Shown here piece by piece: positions 39,044-50,784 of a DNA stretch of 64,000 nucleotides. Both the position numbers and the translations under genes were made by a program. Positions within the stretch are counted from its first letter, which is position 1, and the number at the start of each line of letters is the position of its first letter. The notes beneath the pieces are model-generated. The model ran no database searches and was not told where the DNA came from. It was given only the letters and a program-made list of their open reading frames with translations. Origin of the DNA: CALBTQ01 sp036725605 (GTDB lineage: Bacteria > Lernaellota > Lernaellaia > Lernaellales > Lernaellaceae); contig DAIMDW010000006.1 of NCBI GenBank assembly GCA_036725605.1, positions 124,001 through 188,000 of the forward strand. The letters run 5' to 3'.

Positions 39044-39358
39044 TTAGTTTATCTCCAACTCGCCGATGTCCATTTTCACCGGCGGGGTGATATCCAACTT
39101 GCCGAAACGGTCTTCGTAAATTTTCACCTGCTGCTGCAACAGCATCATCAAACGCTTGGCGTTTTTCGGCGCCATGACCAGCCGGCTGGCGACCTTCGAT
39201 TTCTTGCGCGCCGGCTGAATGAACACGAAATCGAAAATGAACTCGGCGTCGCTATGGTTGATCAGACACAGGTTGGCGTAAATGCCGCGCGCGATCTCGT
39301 CGTCGATTTTGATTTCCATGCGCATCGTTTTCTTCGGAGCTTCTTTCGGCTCGGACAT
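39044..39358 (-). CDS. DUF3467 family protein
   Basis: 104-residue cytoplasmic protein with AAAGGAG upstream. It matches the DUF3467 pattern I recognise: IARGIYANLCLINHSDAEFIFDF, the basic ARKKSKVASRLVMAPKNAKRL, then a helix and a short C-terminal extension. Function unknown, conserved across many bacterial phyla. First gene of a two-gene unit with the zinc-ribbon membrane protein. Confidence 0.88.
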   Translation of the reverse strand: MSEPKEAPKKTMRMEIKIDDEIARGIYANLCLINHSDAEFIFDFVFIQPARKKSKVASRLVMAPKNAKRLMMLLQQQVKIYEDRFGKLDITPPVKMDIGELEIN

Positions 39359-39485
39359 TCTCTACTCCTTTGACATGTACATTCAGGATGCTACCGCGAC
39401 GCCCGACTGTCAACCGGTTGAACGCCGCGCGGGGCGGTGGTAGCCTAGCGCCGATCAACGCACAGACATTGAGAAGGAGAGCGTC

Positions 39486-40964
39486 ATGCGCGATTTGGTG
39501 ATGGCCATCGACCAGGGAACCACCGGCTCGACGGTGATGATTTTCGACAGCGAATTGAACGTGCTGGGCAAGGGCTATGCCGAGTACGAACAGCATTTCC
39601 CCAAGCCCGGCTGGGTGGAGCACAACTCCGACCAGATCTGGGAGAGCGTGGAAAAGACGATTGCCATGGCGCTGGAGAAAGCGGGCATCGGCGGCGAGCG
39701 CATCGCGGCCATCGGCATCACCAACCAGCGCGAAACGGTCGTCGCCTGGGAACGCGCGACCGGCCGGCCGTACCACAACGCGATCGTCTGGCAGTGCCGC
39801 CGCACGGCCGACATGTGCGCGGCGATGCGCCAACGCGGCCTCGAGGACATCTTCCGTCAATCCACCGGCCTGCTGCTGGACCCGTATTTCTCGGGCACGA
39901 AAGTCGCCTGGTTGCTGCAGAACGTGCCGGCCTTCGCCGCGGCGGCGGCCAAGGGCGAGGCGGCCATCGGCACCATCGACACCTTCCTGACCTGGAAACT
40001 CACCGGCGGCGTCGCGCACGTCACCGACGTCTCCAACGCCAGCCGCACGCTATTGATGAACCTGAAAACGCTCGCCTGGGACGACGAACTGCTCGACATT
40101 CTTGAAGTGCCCGCCTCGGTGCTGCCGTCAATTCGCAGCAGCAGCGAGGTGTACGGCACGACCAAGGGCCTGTCGATGCTGCCCGACGGCATTCCCGTCG
40201 CGGGCATCGCCGGCGACCAGCAGGCCGCGTTGTTCGGCCAGGCGTGCTTCGAACCGGGCATGGCCAAGTGCACCTACGGCACCGGCAGCTTCCTGCTGTG
40301 GAACACCGGCGAGAAGATCGTGCGCAGCAACAACCGCCTGCTGACCACCGTGGCCTGGAAACTGGGCGACGAGGTCAACTACGCGCTGGAAGGCTCGTGC
40401 TTCATCGCCGGCGCGGCCGTGCAGTGGCTGCGTGACGGCCTGAAGATGTTCTCGTCCAGCCCCGAGGTCGAGCAGCTCGCCGCCACGGTGCCCGACACCG
40501 GCGGCGTGGTCTTCGTACCCGCGCTGGTCGGCCTGGGCGCGCCGCACTGGAACGCGCAGGCCAAGGGCGTCATCTGGGGCATCACCCGCGGCACGACCCG
40601 CGCGCACATCGCCCGCGCCACGCTCGAGGGCATCGCGCTGCAGAACTACGACGTGCTCAAGGCGATGGAGAAGGACGCCGGGGTGAAGCTCGAACTGCTG
40701 CGCGTGGACGGCGGCGCGAGCGCGAACAACCTGCTGATTCAGTTCCAATCCGATATTCTCGATTGCGCGATCAGCCGCCCGACGATGGTCGAAACCACCG
40801 CCCTGGGCGCGGCGCTGCTGGCCGGACTCGCGGTGGGCGTTTGGAAAAACAAAGCCGAGGTCACCGCGCGCTGGAAAGAGGATCGCCGCTTCGCGCCGGC
40901 CATGGCGCCGGAGAGGATCGAGGAGCACCTCACGTTGTGGAACGAGGCGCTCGGGCGCGTGTAA
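39486..40964 (+). CDS. glpK: Glycerol kinase
   Basis: Phosphorylates glycerol to glycerol 3-phosphate with ATP. 492 residues with AAGGAG eight bases before the ATG. FGGY-kinase features in order: AIDQGTTGSTVMIFD near residue 7, GWVEHNSDQIWESV, ITNQRETVVAWERATG, AIVWQCRRTAD, GTIDTFLTWKLTGG, YGTGSFLLWNTGE near 265, and the adenosine motif LRVDGGASANNLLIQFQSDIL near 405. No glycerol transporter or dehydrogenase is adjacent. A half copy of the palindromic repeat follows directly after the stop. Confidence 0.97.
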   Translation: MRDLVMAIDQGTTGSTVMIFDSELNVLGKGYAEYEQHFPKPGWVEHNSDQIWESVEKTIAMALEKAGIGGERIAAIGITNQRETVVAWERATGRPYHNAIVWQCRRTADMCAAMRQRGLEDIFRQSTGLLLDPYFSGTKVAWLLQNVPAFAAAAAKGEAAIGTIDTFLTWKLTGGVAHVTDVSNASRTLLMNLKTLAWDDELLDILEVPASVLPSIRSSSEVYGTTKGLSMLPDGIPVAGIAGDQQAALFGQACFEPGMAKCTYGTGSFLLWNTGEKIVRSNNRLLTTVAWKLGDEVNYALEGSCFIAGAAVQWLRDGLKMFSSSPEVEQLAATVPDTGGVVFVPALVGLGAPHWNAQAKGVIWGITRGTTRAHIARATLEGIALQNYDVLKAMEKDAGVKLELLRVDGGASANNLLIQFQSDILDCAISRPTMVETTALGAALLAGLAVGVWKNKAEVTARWKEDRRFAPAMAPERIEEHLTLWNEALGRV

Positions 40965-40967
40965 GGG

Positions 40968-41011
40968 TTGGCACTGTTTTGCGAACGAACAAAGTGAGTG
41001 AGCATAACAGT
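40968..41011. repeat. BIME-like palindrome, half copy
   Basis: GGCACTGTTTTGCGAACGAA through AGCATAACAGTG, one hairpin arm of the repeat family, five bases after the glpK stop. Confidence 0.65.
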
Positions 41012-41071
41012 GAATAATTAGTTGGTCGATACGCCCCGCTTCGCTCGCTCGTGCATTGGCGTTTTCATTCG

Positions 41072-41106
41072 TTAAAAAAGAAAGGGCGGCGCGCTCGGCC
41101 GCCCTC
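41072..41106 (-). terminator. Intrinsic terminator of the kelch/IPT gene
   Basis: On the minus strand GGGCGGC pairs with GCCGCCC (41104-41098 and 41090-41084), followed by TTTCTTTTTT. Confidence 0.75.
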
Positions 41107-41138
41107 ATTCCGCATTCCGCGTTCGTTATTCCAAATAA

Positions 41139-42965
41139 TCAGCATCCGCACCCGTCATCATCGTCATCGTCATCGTCGCCGCCGCCGGTAGCGTCATCGT
41201 CATCGTCATCGTCGTCAGTGGCATCATCGTCATCGTCGTCGGCGTCGTCATCGGTAGCGTCATCATCGTCATCGTCGACGGTGTCGTCGTCAGTCGTGTC
41301 GTCATCGTCGACCGTGTCGTCATCGACGGTGTCGTCATCGACCGTGTCGTCATCGACGGTGTCGTCATCAACGGTATCGTCGTCAACGGTGTCGTCATCG
41401 ACCGTGTCGTCATCGACCGTGTCGTCATCAACGGTATCGTCGTCGGCGGGCGTGAGCACCTGGAAGCCGTTGTTGAGTTGGCCGGAACCGTTGGTGGTGG
41501 TGATCACCACGTGGTAATCGCCGATGGCCGCGTCGGTCAGATCGAAGTCGGCGGTGATTTCATCCGCATCAACGACCACGACGTTCGTCGCGGCGATTTC
41601 GGCTTTGTCGGGTCCGTTGAGCACCACGTCGGGCGTGCCGAAGAAATGGTTGCCGGTGACGGTCACGCTGACCTGCTCATCCTGTTCGCCGTAGGCCGGA
41701 TCGATTACGGATACCAACGGCATCGGCGCGGTGACCGTCAGGCAGTCTTCGCAATACTCGGGCGCCGTGCCCAGGTGGTCGGTCCAATAGGTGTCGGCGT
41801 AAATCGAATACGTGCCGGTGGACAGTGAGGAGGGCACCGTCGCGGTGATGGTTTTCGCATCGACGACGGTCCACGAATCGAAATTGATGCCCGGCGCCTT
41901 CTTACTGGAAGCCAGGTAATAGGTGCTGCCGGTCTCGTCGTCGAAGTGCAAACCGGTGATGGTGATTTCGGTCGCCCGGTAGTTGACCACCTCCGTCTGT
42001 GTCATCGTCGGAGAGATGTAGGGCAGGCAATAGCGGAACACCTGCACGGTGTCGGTGGCGACGCTGTTGCCCGTCGCGCCGCCGGCGATGATGAACACCG
42101 CGTCGTGGAAGTTGTCCGCGCCCGAAGCGAAGACCGGCGTGGGCATCGTGCCGAACGCAGTGGCTTCGTACCAGGTGGATGTGGTGATGTTGTATCCGCG
42201 AATGACGTCGTCGGGATTCCACTGATTGCCCAGGCCGAAGGTCCAGAAGTAATAGGATTGCGTATACTCGGGGGCGATCAGGTTGGCGTCGTTGGCGTTG
42301 GACGGCATCGCCGTTCCGGTCGCCCAGGTGTTGGCGTTGGGATCGTAGGAATAGGTGGTGCTGTTGTTCCAACCGCCGACGGCAAAGAAATATCCGTAGT
42401 AGGCCACGCCCTTGCCGAAGTATTTGCCGGCCGGCATGTCGGCCATGGCGCTCCAGGAGTCCAGCAGCGGATCGTAGGCGTAGGTGGAAGCCAGCACGGT
42501 GTCATCGCTGCGCCGGCCGCCGGCTACGTACAGCAAGCCGTCGATCGACGCGGCCATGCAGCCGCTCATGAATTCCGGATGCGAGCTGCCGGTTTCCCAG
42601 GTGTCGGTTTCGGTATCGTAGATATAAAGGGTACTCGAGAAATCGCCGGCGACGACGTAGATCTTGCCGTCGATCGCCGCGCCGCAGGCCCCGCCGCGCG
42701 CGCCCGGCATACTGGTTTTGGTTTCCCAGGTATCGGTTAATGGCGAGTAGGCGTACACGTCATCGGAAGCGACGCCTGCGGCATATCCGCCGATGAAGTA
42801 GAAATAGTCGCCGACCGTGGCGGCCACCGGACGATAGGCGGCGTTGGGCAGGCTCGCCGGCGAGGTTTCAAAATCCCAGGAGCAGGCGGGCGTTTGGGCA
42901 AAGGCCGGGTTGATGAAAACGAGCACTACCAGAGATGCAATCACCAATGCCATGGATCTAATCAT
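41139..42965 (-). CDS. Exported kelch/IPT protein with long Asp tract and C-terminal GCGC
   Basis: 608 residues from the ATG at 42965, which has GGAG eight to ten bases upstream and gives a signal peptide ending in AFA (MIRSMALVIASLVVLVFINP then AFA). There is no lipobox. Residues about 25-320 are six kelch-type blades (DTWETKTSMPGARGGACGAAI, DTWETGSSHPEFMSG, DSWSAMADMPAGKYFG). Two IPT/TIG-like Ig domains follow (MTQTEVVNYRATEITITGLHF and VIDPAYGEQDEQVSVTVTG). The last 120 residues or so are an Asp/Thr/Val tract with nine TVDDD repeats, ending in DDDDDDDDGCGC. I infer a surface adhesin or binding propeller held by this acidic Cys-containing tail. Confidence 0.85.
   Translation of the reverse strand: MIRSMALVIASLVVLVFINPAFAQTPACSWDFETSPASLPNAAYRPVAATVGDYFYFIGGYAAGVASDDVYAYSPLTDTWETKTSMPGARGGACGAAIDGKIYVVAGDFSSTLYIYDTETDTWETGSSHPEFMSGCMAASIDGLLYVAGGRRSDDTVLASTYAYDPLLDSWSAMADMPAGKYFGKGVAYYGYFFAVGGWNNSTTYSYDPNANTWATGTAMPSNANDANLIAPEYTQSYYFWTFGLGNQWNPDDVIRGYNITTSTWYEATAFGTMPTPVFASGADNFHDAVFIIAGGATGNSVATDTVQVFRYCLPYISPTMTQTEVVNYRATEITITGLHFDDETGSTYYLASSKKAPGINFDSWTVVDAKTITATVPSSLSTGTYSIYADTYWTDHLGTAPEYCEDCLTVTAPMPLVSVIDPAYGEQDEQVSVTVTGNHFFGTPDVVLNGPDKAEIAATNVVVVDADEITADFDLTDAAIGDYHVVITTTNGSGQLNNGFQVLTPADDDTVDDDTVDDDTVDDDTVDDDTVDDDTVDDDTVDDDTVDDDTVDDDDTTDDDTVDDDDDDATDDDADDDDDDATDDDDDDDDATGGGDDDDDDDDGCGC
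41311..41445. repeat. Nine-copy 15-bp tandem repeat in the Asp tail
   Basis: Nine 15-base units, ACSGTRTCGTCRTCR on the plus strand (encoding Thr-Val-Asp-Asp-Asp on the minus strand). Several units are identical, so copy number is likely to vary between strains. Confidence 0.85.
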
Positions 42966-43207
42966 TAGTACACTCCGTGTTTTCAGATAGTTCGGGGATT
43001 CCATTTTTCACCGTTTCGGCATTTTCGAATCCAAAGATGAACACTTAATTGGTTGGGATTGTAAAAAAAGTATGAAATCCCGAAGGGTTTGACGATTCGG
43101 GACCAAGCGAAAACGAGTTGACAGGACCACCCGACTGTCAATACAATTTTCCCGATAAGGGTAGGGCCAATGCCGGTCCATAGCCGACATCACCGCTGGG
43201 AATGATA

Positions 43208-43774
43208 ATGAAACATCAATTAAATCGATATCTTTTGTCACTGAGTCTCATGACGCTGTTTTGCCTGATTGTAGCGCTCGGCCTGGGTTGTTCGTCGCCG
43301 TCGCAGCCCAATTACACGACGGCTGTAGCGCGGGCGGGAGGTACGCCCATCGATTTCAACGAGGCGAAACAGATGGAAAAGGCCGCCGGGCAAACGCTAT
43401 ATGTCCCTGTGTATTCGCATATTTACCACCGGGATGATATGGTCATCGATCTGACGGCCACCCTGAGCATTCGCAACACCGACATCAACCGCTCGATCAT
43501 TATTCAATCGGTAAAATATTACGACACGGCCGGGAAACTCGTGCGCGGTTACACCGAAACGCCGCTGATTTTACCGGCGATGGCGACCCTGGAATTCGTC
43601 GTCGGCGAGACGGATAGATCCGGCGGTTCGGGCGCCAATTTCGTCGTCGAGTGGTTCGCGTCCGAACCCGCCTCCGCGCCGATCGTCGAGGCGGTGATGA
43701 TCGGAACGCACGGCCAACAGGGTATATCCTTTCTCAGCACGGGCCGGGTGATCGCCGACAACGGAGCAAAATAA
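43208..43774 (+). CDS. DUF3124 family lipoprotein
   Basis: 188-residue lipoprotein with signal peptide ending GLGC (Cys28) and no Asp tract. The mature part follows the DUF3124 pattern closely: LYVPVYSHIYHRDD, LTATLSIRNTDINRSIIIQSVKYYDTAGKLV, PAMATLEFVVGETDRSGGSGANFVVEW, and IVEAVMIGTHGQQGISFLSTGRVI. Function unknown. An ATG two codons earlier (43202) is possible, but the weak GGGA ribosome site is better spaced for 43208. Confidence 0.85.
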   Translation: MKHQLNRYLLSLSLMTLFCLIVALGLGCSSPSQPNYTTAVARAGGTPIDFNEAKQMEKAAGQTLYVPVYSHIYHRDDMVIDLTATLSIRNTDINRSIIIQSVKYYDTAGKLVRGYTETPLILPAMATLEFVVGETDRSGGSGANFVVEWFASEPASAPIVEAVMIGTHGQQGISFLSTGRVIADNGAK

Positions 43775-43894
43775 GCGCGCATTGCCCAGCGATGACCAAT
43801 TCATAAGTCCTTTTCTCGTTGACCTTATGGTTAAAAACTGACGATCGATCATTTTGTTATTTGCAGAATTTGTGTAATTTTCTGTCCGCTATTC

Positions 43895-43923
43895 TTGACA
43901 AAAATCGGAAAAATTGGTAGGCA
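43895..43923 (+). promoter_or_regulatory. Possible promoter of the pyrG-carAB operon
   Basis: A perfect -35 TTGACA at 43895-43900 lies in an AT-rich stretch 61 bases before the pyrG ATG. The -10 at the correct 17-base spacing (TAGGCA, 43918-43923) is poor, as expected of a promoter that depends on an activator or is read by another sigma factor. Confidence 0.35.
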
Positions 43924-43960
43924 ATGACCATCATTGAAAACCACTGGAGGGCAAAGCCTC

Positions 43961-45838
43961 ATGGCCGGTGAAGAACTTTTCCTAACATTAGAGAATATCG
44001 CGGAACGACTCAAAGTTTCGGTCAGTACTGTGCGGCGCTGGGTAAAATCCGGCGATCTTAAGGCGATCAAAGTGGGCAATCGTGGCCAGTACCGGATCAG
44101 CTCCGAGGACCTCGACGACTTCCTGGTCGAAAACGAGGCGTCCACCGATCGCGAAACGCCCATCACTTTGCGGCGGACGAAAAACTGGAAGCAGGCGGTC
44201 GAATACGCGAAAAAGAACACCAAGTACATCATCGTCATCGGCGGCGTGCTCTCCGGCCTGGGCAAAGGCATCGCGGCCGCGTCGATCGGCAAGCTTCTTT
44301 CCTCGCGCCTCAACATCGTGCCGATCAAATGCGACGGTTATTTGAATACCGATCCCGGCACGATGAATCCCATCGAGCACGGCGAGGTGTTCGTTCTGGA
44401 CGATGGCGGCGAAGTCGACATGGACTTCGGTCACTACGAGCGCTTCTTGGGCGTGACCACGCGCTTCGACTGGAACCTGACGATGGGCAAGGTCTACAAG
44501 ACCATCCTCGAGCGCGAGCGCGAGGGCGAGTACCTCGGGCGCACGGTGCAGCTCATCCCGCACGTGACCGACGTGATCAAGGAATGGCTCTACGGCATCC
44601 CCGGTCAGATGCAGGCGGACATCGGCCTGATCGAGATCGGCGGCACGATCGGCGACATGGAAAACGAGCTGTACATCGAGGCGGCGCGGCAGTTGCGCCA
44701 GGACATCGGCGACGAAAACGTGATGTACGTGCTGCTGACTTACGTGCCGATTCCCACCGGCGTCGACGAGCAAAAGTCCAAGCCGACGCAGCAGGCGGTG
44801 AAGCTGCTCAACGAGCGCGGCATCCGGCCCGACGTGATCGTCGGCCGCTGCTCGGAATTTCTCACCGACAAGATCAAGGCGAAGATCGCGCTGTTCTGCA
44901 ACATCCAGAAGGACGCGGTGGTCACCGCGGTGGACGTCGATTCGGTTTACAAGATCCCGCTCGTGTTCGAGGAGGAAGGGCTGACCGAGATCCTGCACAA
45001 GCGGTTGAAGATCTACTCGCCGCCGGAGCTCAGCGAGTGGCGCTGCCTGGTCGAGCGGCTGCTCGAGCCGTCCGGGCCGGTGCTCAAGGTGGCCATCTGC
45101 GGCAAGTACACCGATTTGCACGACAGCTACGCGAGCGTCATCGAGGCCATCCGCCATTGCGCGGCGCACATGCCGGCGCAGGTGCAGATCGACTGGCTCG
45201 ACACCGCCGAGCTCGAACGCACCCACGGCGATCCGGGCGACTACCTCAAGGGCATCGACGCGGTGATCGTCCCCGGCGGCTTCGGCACACGGGGCATCGA
45301 GGGCAAGATCGAGGTCATCCGCTGGTGCCGCGAAAACGGCCTGCCGTTCCTGGGCATCTGCTACGGCATGCAACTGGCGGTGGTCGAGTACGCGCGCAAC
45401 GTGCTGGGGCTGACCGGCGCGAACACGGTCGAGGTGGTCGAGGACGGCGTCGAGGTCGAGCATCCGGTGGTCTGCATTTTGCCCGAGCAGATCGGCATCA
45501 CGGCCAAGGGCGGCACGATGCGCCTGGGCGGTCACGACATCATCATCAAGGAAAAAACACGCGCGCAGGAGATCTACGGGAAAAATAAAATCCGCGAACG
45601 CTTCCGGCACCGCTATGAGATCAACCCCGACTACGTGCCCCAACTGGAAAAAGCGGGACTCGTCTTTTCCGGAAACAATCCTGATGGTAGTATCATGCAG
45701 GTCATGGAGCTGCCGGACCATCCGTACTTCATGGGCTGCCAGTTCCATCCGGAATTGACCTCGAAGCTAGAAGCACCGGCTCCACTATTTCGCGAATTGA
45801 TCCAAGCCGCGTTCCGGCGGGAGCGCGAAAGGGGATAG
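43961..45838 (+). CDS. pyrG: CTP synthase with N-terminal helix-turn-helix domain
   Basis: 625 residues, about 80 longer than normal PyrG. Start at the ATG at 43961 with GGAGG ten bases upstream. Residues about 5-57 form an excisionase/MerR-type winged helix (LENIAERLKVSVSTVRRWVK, then NRGQYRISSEDLDDFL), followed by a linker to about 80. The synthetase domain has IIVIGGVLSGLGKGIAAAS, the KCDGYLNTDPGTMNPIEHGE segment (canonical Pro replaced by Gly) and EIGGTIGDMEN. The glutaminase domain has nucleophile Cys about 467 in LGICYGMQ and QFHPEL near 594. It makes CTP from UTP and glutamine. The HTH codons are more AT-rich than the rest, suggesting a recruited module. First gene of pyrG-carA-carB. 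Confidence 0.95.
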   Translation: MAGEELFLTLENIAERLKVSVSTVRRWVKSGDLKAIKVGNRGQYRISSEDLDDFLVENEASTDRETPITLRRTKNWKQAVEYAKKNTKYIIVIGGVLSGLGKGIAAASIGKLLSSRLNIVPIKCDGYLNTDPGTMNPIEHGEVFVLDDGGEVDMDFGHYERFLGVTTRFDWNLTMGKVYKTILEREREGEYLGRTVQLIPHVTDVIKEWLYGIPGQMQADIGLIEIGGTIGDMENELYIEAARQLRQDIGDENVMYVLLTYVPIPTGVDEQKSKPTQQAVKLLNERGIRPDVIVGRCSEFLTDKIKAKIALFCNIQKDAVVTAVDVDSVYKIPLVFEEEGLTEILHKRLKIYSPPELSEWRCLVERLLEPSGPVLKVAICGKYTDLHDSYASVIEAIRHCAAHMPAQVQIDWLDTAELERTHGDPGDYLKGIDAVIVPGGFGTRGIEGKIEVIRWCRENGLPFLGICYGMQLAVVEYARNVLGLTGANTVEVVEDGVEVEHPVVCILPEQIGITAKGGTMRLGGHDIIIKEKTRAQEIYGKNKIRERFRHRYEINPDYVPQLEKAGLVFSGNNPDGSIMQVMELPDHPYFMGCQFHPELTSKLEAPAPLFRELIQAAFRRERERG

Positions 45839-45847
45839 TAAAACCGA

Positions 45848-46990
45848 ATGAACGAAGTGAAAAAGAAGGCCTGGCTGGTCTTGGCCGACGGGCGCGCCTT
45901 CGCCGGCCACCCGCTGGGCGCGCCGGGCGAAACGTTGGGCGAGGTTGTGTTCAACACCTCGCTGATGGGCTATCAGGAAATCATCTCCGATCCGTCCTAC
46001 CACGGGCAGATCGTCACCATGACCTATCCGCTGATCGGCAATTATGGTTTCAACGACGAGGACCACGAGGCGCAACGCGACTACCTGGCCGGCTTCGTCG
46101 TGCGCGAGGGCTGCGCGTGGCCCAGCAACTGGCGCAGCCGCGACGACCTGGACGGCTATTTGAAAAAGCGCGGCATCGTGGGCATCGCCGGTATCGACAC
46201 GCGGGCGCTGACCAAGCACATTCGCGACGTGGGCGCGCAAACGGGCATCATCTCCACGGTCGATCACAACCGCGCTTCGCTCACGCGCAAGGCGGCCGAA
46301 TACCCGACGCTCGACGGGCGCGACCTGGTGCGCAACGTCACCTGCGAAAAATCCTACGCCTGGAAAGAGGGCGTATGGACGCGCGAGGGCGGCTACCCCA
46401 ATCCGGCCGCGAAAAAAGCGAACTTCACCGTGGTCGCTTTCGACTACGGCATCAAGCACAACATCCTGCGCAACCTGGCGTCATGCGGCTGCAAGGTCGA
46501 GGTCGTCCCGGCGCAGACGAGCGCGGCCGAGGTGCTGGCGAAAAATCCGGACGGCATCTTCCTGAGCAACGGCCCGGGCGATCCCGCCGCGGTGACCTAC
46601 GCGGTGGATACGGCGCGCGAGCTGATCGGCAAGAAGCCGATTTTCGGCATCTGCCTCGGGCATCAGATTTTGTGCCTGGCGCTGGGCGGCACGACCTACA
46701 AACTCAAGTACGGCCATCACGGCGGCAATCAGCCGGTGATGGATCTGACCACCGGCAAGGTGGAAATCACTGCGCAGAACCACGGGTTCGCGGTGGACAT
46801 CGATTCGCTGGGCGGAGACGTCGAGTGTACGCACGTGAATCTGAACGACCGGACCGTCGAAGGCATGGCGCATAAAAAGTTGCCGGTTTTCTCCGTGCAG
46901 TATCATCCGGAAGCGTCGCCGGGGCCGCACGACGCGAACTACCTGTTCGCGCGCTTCTGCCGCCTGATGAGTGAAAACAAACGCGCCTGA
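45848..46990 (+). CDS. carA: Carbamoyl-phosphate synthase small subunit
   Basis: Glutaminase subunit that feeds ammonia to CarB for pyrimidine and arginine synthesis. 380 residues, nine bases after the pyrG stop. The N-terminal domain has VVFNTSLMGYQEIISDPSYHG. The amidotransferase domain has FLSNGPGDPAAVTYA, the nucleophile in IFGICLGHQILCLALGG, the TAQNHGFAV loop and VQYHPEASPGPHDANYLF with the catalytic His-Glu. Complete and normal. Confidence 0.97.
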   Translation: MNEVKKKAWLVLADGRAFAGHPLGAPGETLGEVVFNTSLMGYQEIISDPSYHGQIVTMTYPLIGNYGFNDEDHEAQRDYLAGFVVREGCAWPSNWRSRDDLDGYLKKRGIVGIAGIDTRALTKHIRDVGAQTGIISTVDHNRASLTRKAAEYPTLDGRDLVRNVTCEKSYAWKEGVWTREGGYPNPAAKKANFTVVAFDYGIKHNILRNLASCGCKVEVVPAQTSAAEVLAKNPDGIFLSNGPGDPAAVTYAVDTARELIGKKPIFGICLGHQILCLALGGTTYKLKYGHHGGNQPVMDLTTGKVEITAQNHGFAVDIDSLGGDVECTHVNLNDRTVEGMAHKKLPVFSVQYHPEASPGPHDANYLFARFCRLMSENKRA

Positions 46991-47022
46991 CGCGGCGCAC
47001 CCTCGATAAGACGGAGCGAAAG

Positions 47023-50271
<3,249 letters not shown>

Positions 50272-50337
50272 TTTCGAATTGCGAATACGGAATGAAGTGG
50301 GCGTCCTTCCCTCCTGTGTTATATTATTATGATAATT

Positions 50338-50434
50338 GGTGGCACTGATTCACCGAACGCAGTGAGGTGTATCAGTGTTTTCGTTGCACACTGTTATGCT
50401 CGCTCATTTCATTCGCTCGCAAAACAGCGCCACC
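50338..50434. repeat. BIME-like double-hairpin palindrome, copy 2
   Basis: Starts GGTGGCACTGATTCACCGAA and ends GCGAAAACAGCGCCACC-like inverse (CAAAACAGCGCCACC). The left arm has ATCAGTG and the right arm the ACTGTTATGCTCGC variant also found in the half copies. It lies about 65 bases after carB. Confidence 0.75.
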
Positions 50435-50582
50435 CGCCGAGTAAACAGTTATGAGTGATGAATGAAAAGTTATAAATTGATGTAATACCTATAATTTATC
50501 ACTTGTCACTCATCATTTATCACTAGTCACCCTCCCGCCGCTTGCACACAAGCCGGCGTTGCGTTACTTTTGTCCTGCACTG

Positions 50583-50740
50583 CCGGGTGCCCCATGGTGG
50601 GGATAATAGGGAAGCCGGTGAAAAACCGGCGCGGTCCCGCCACTGTGAGGAGGAACGCAGCGCGCCCACAAGCCACTGTCATTCGTGATGGGAAGGCGGC
50701 GCGCGGCACTCGACCTCCGAGCCAGGAAACCTGCCCGGTA
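50583..50740 (+). promoter_or_regulatory. Cobalamin riboswitch 2
   Basis: Conserved core in order: GGTGCCCC (50585), ATAGGGAAGCCGGTG (50606-50620), CGGTCCCGCCACTGTGAGG, AAGCCACTGTC, GGGAAGGCGGC, and the B12 box GAGCCAGGAAACC (50719-50731). Leader of the exported-protein operon starting at 50785. A GCGGG/CCCGC hairpin (50758-50775) touches the first G of the gene's GGAGG ribosome site, so B12 binding could block translation. Confidence 0.93.
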
Positions 50741-50784
50741 CGACAGGCTCGCGCCGACGCGGGCCGACACCCGCGGAGGTGGTT

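Noticed and set aside
41072..41110. Terminator for glpK on the plus strand
   Set aside because: The stem has no T run on that side. It fits the minus-strand gene instead.
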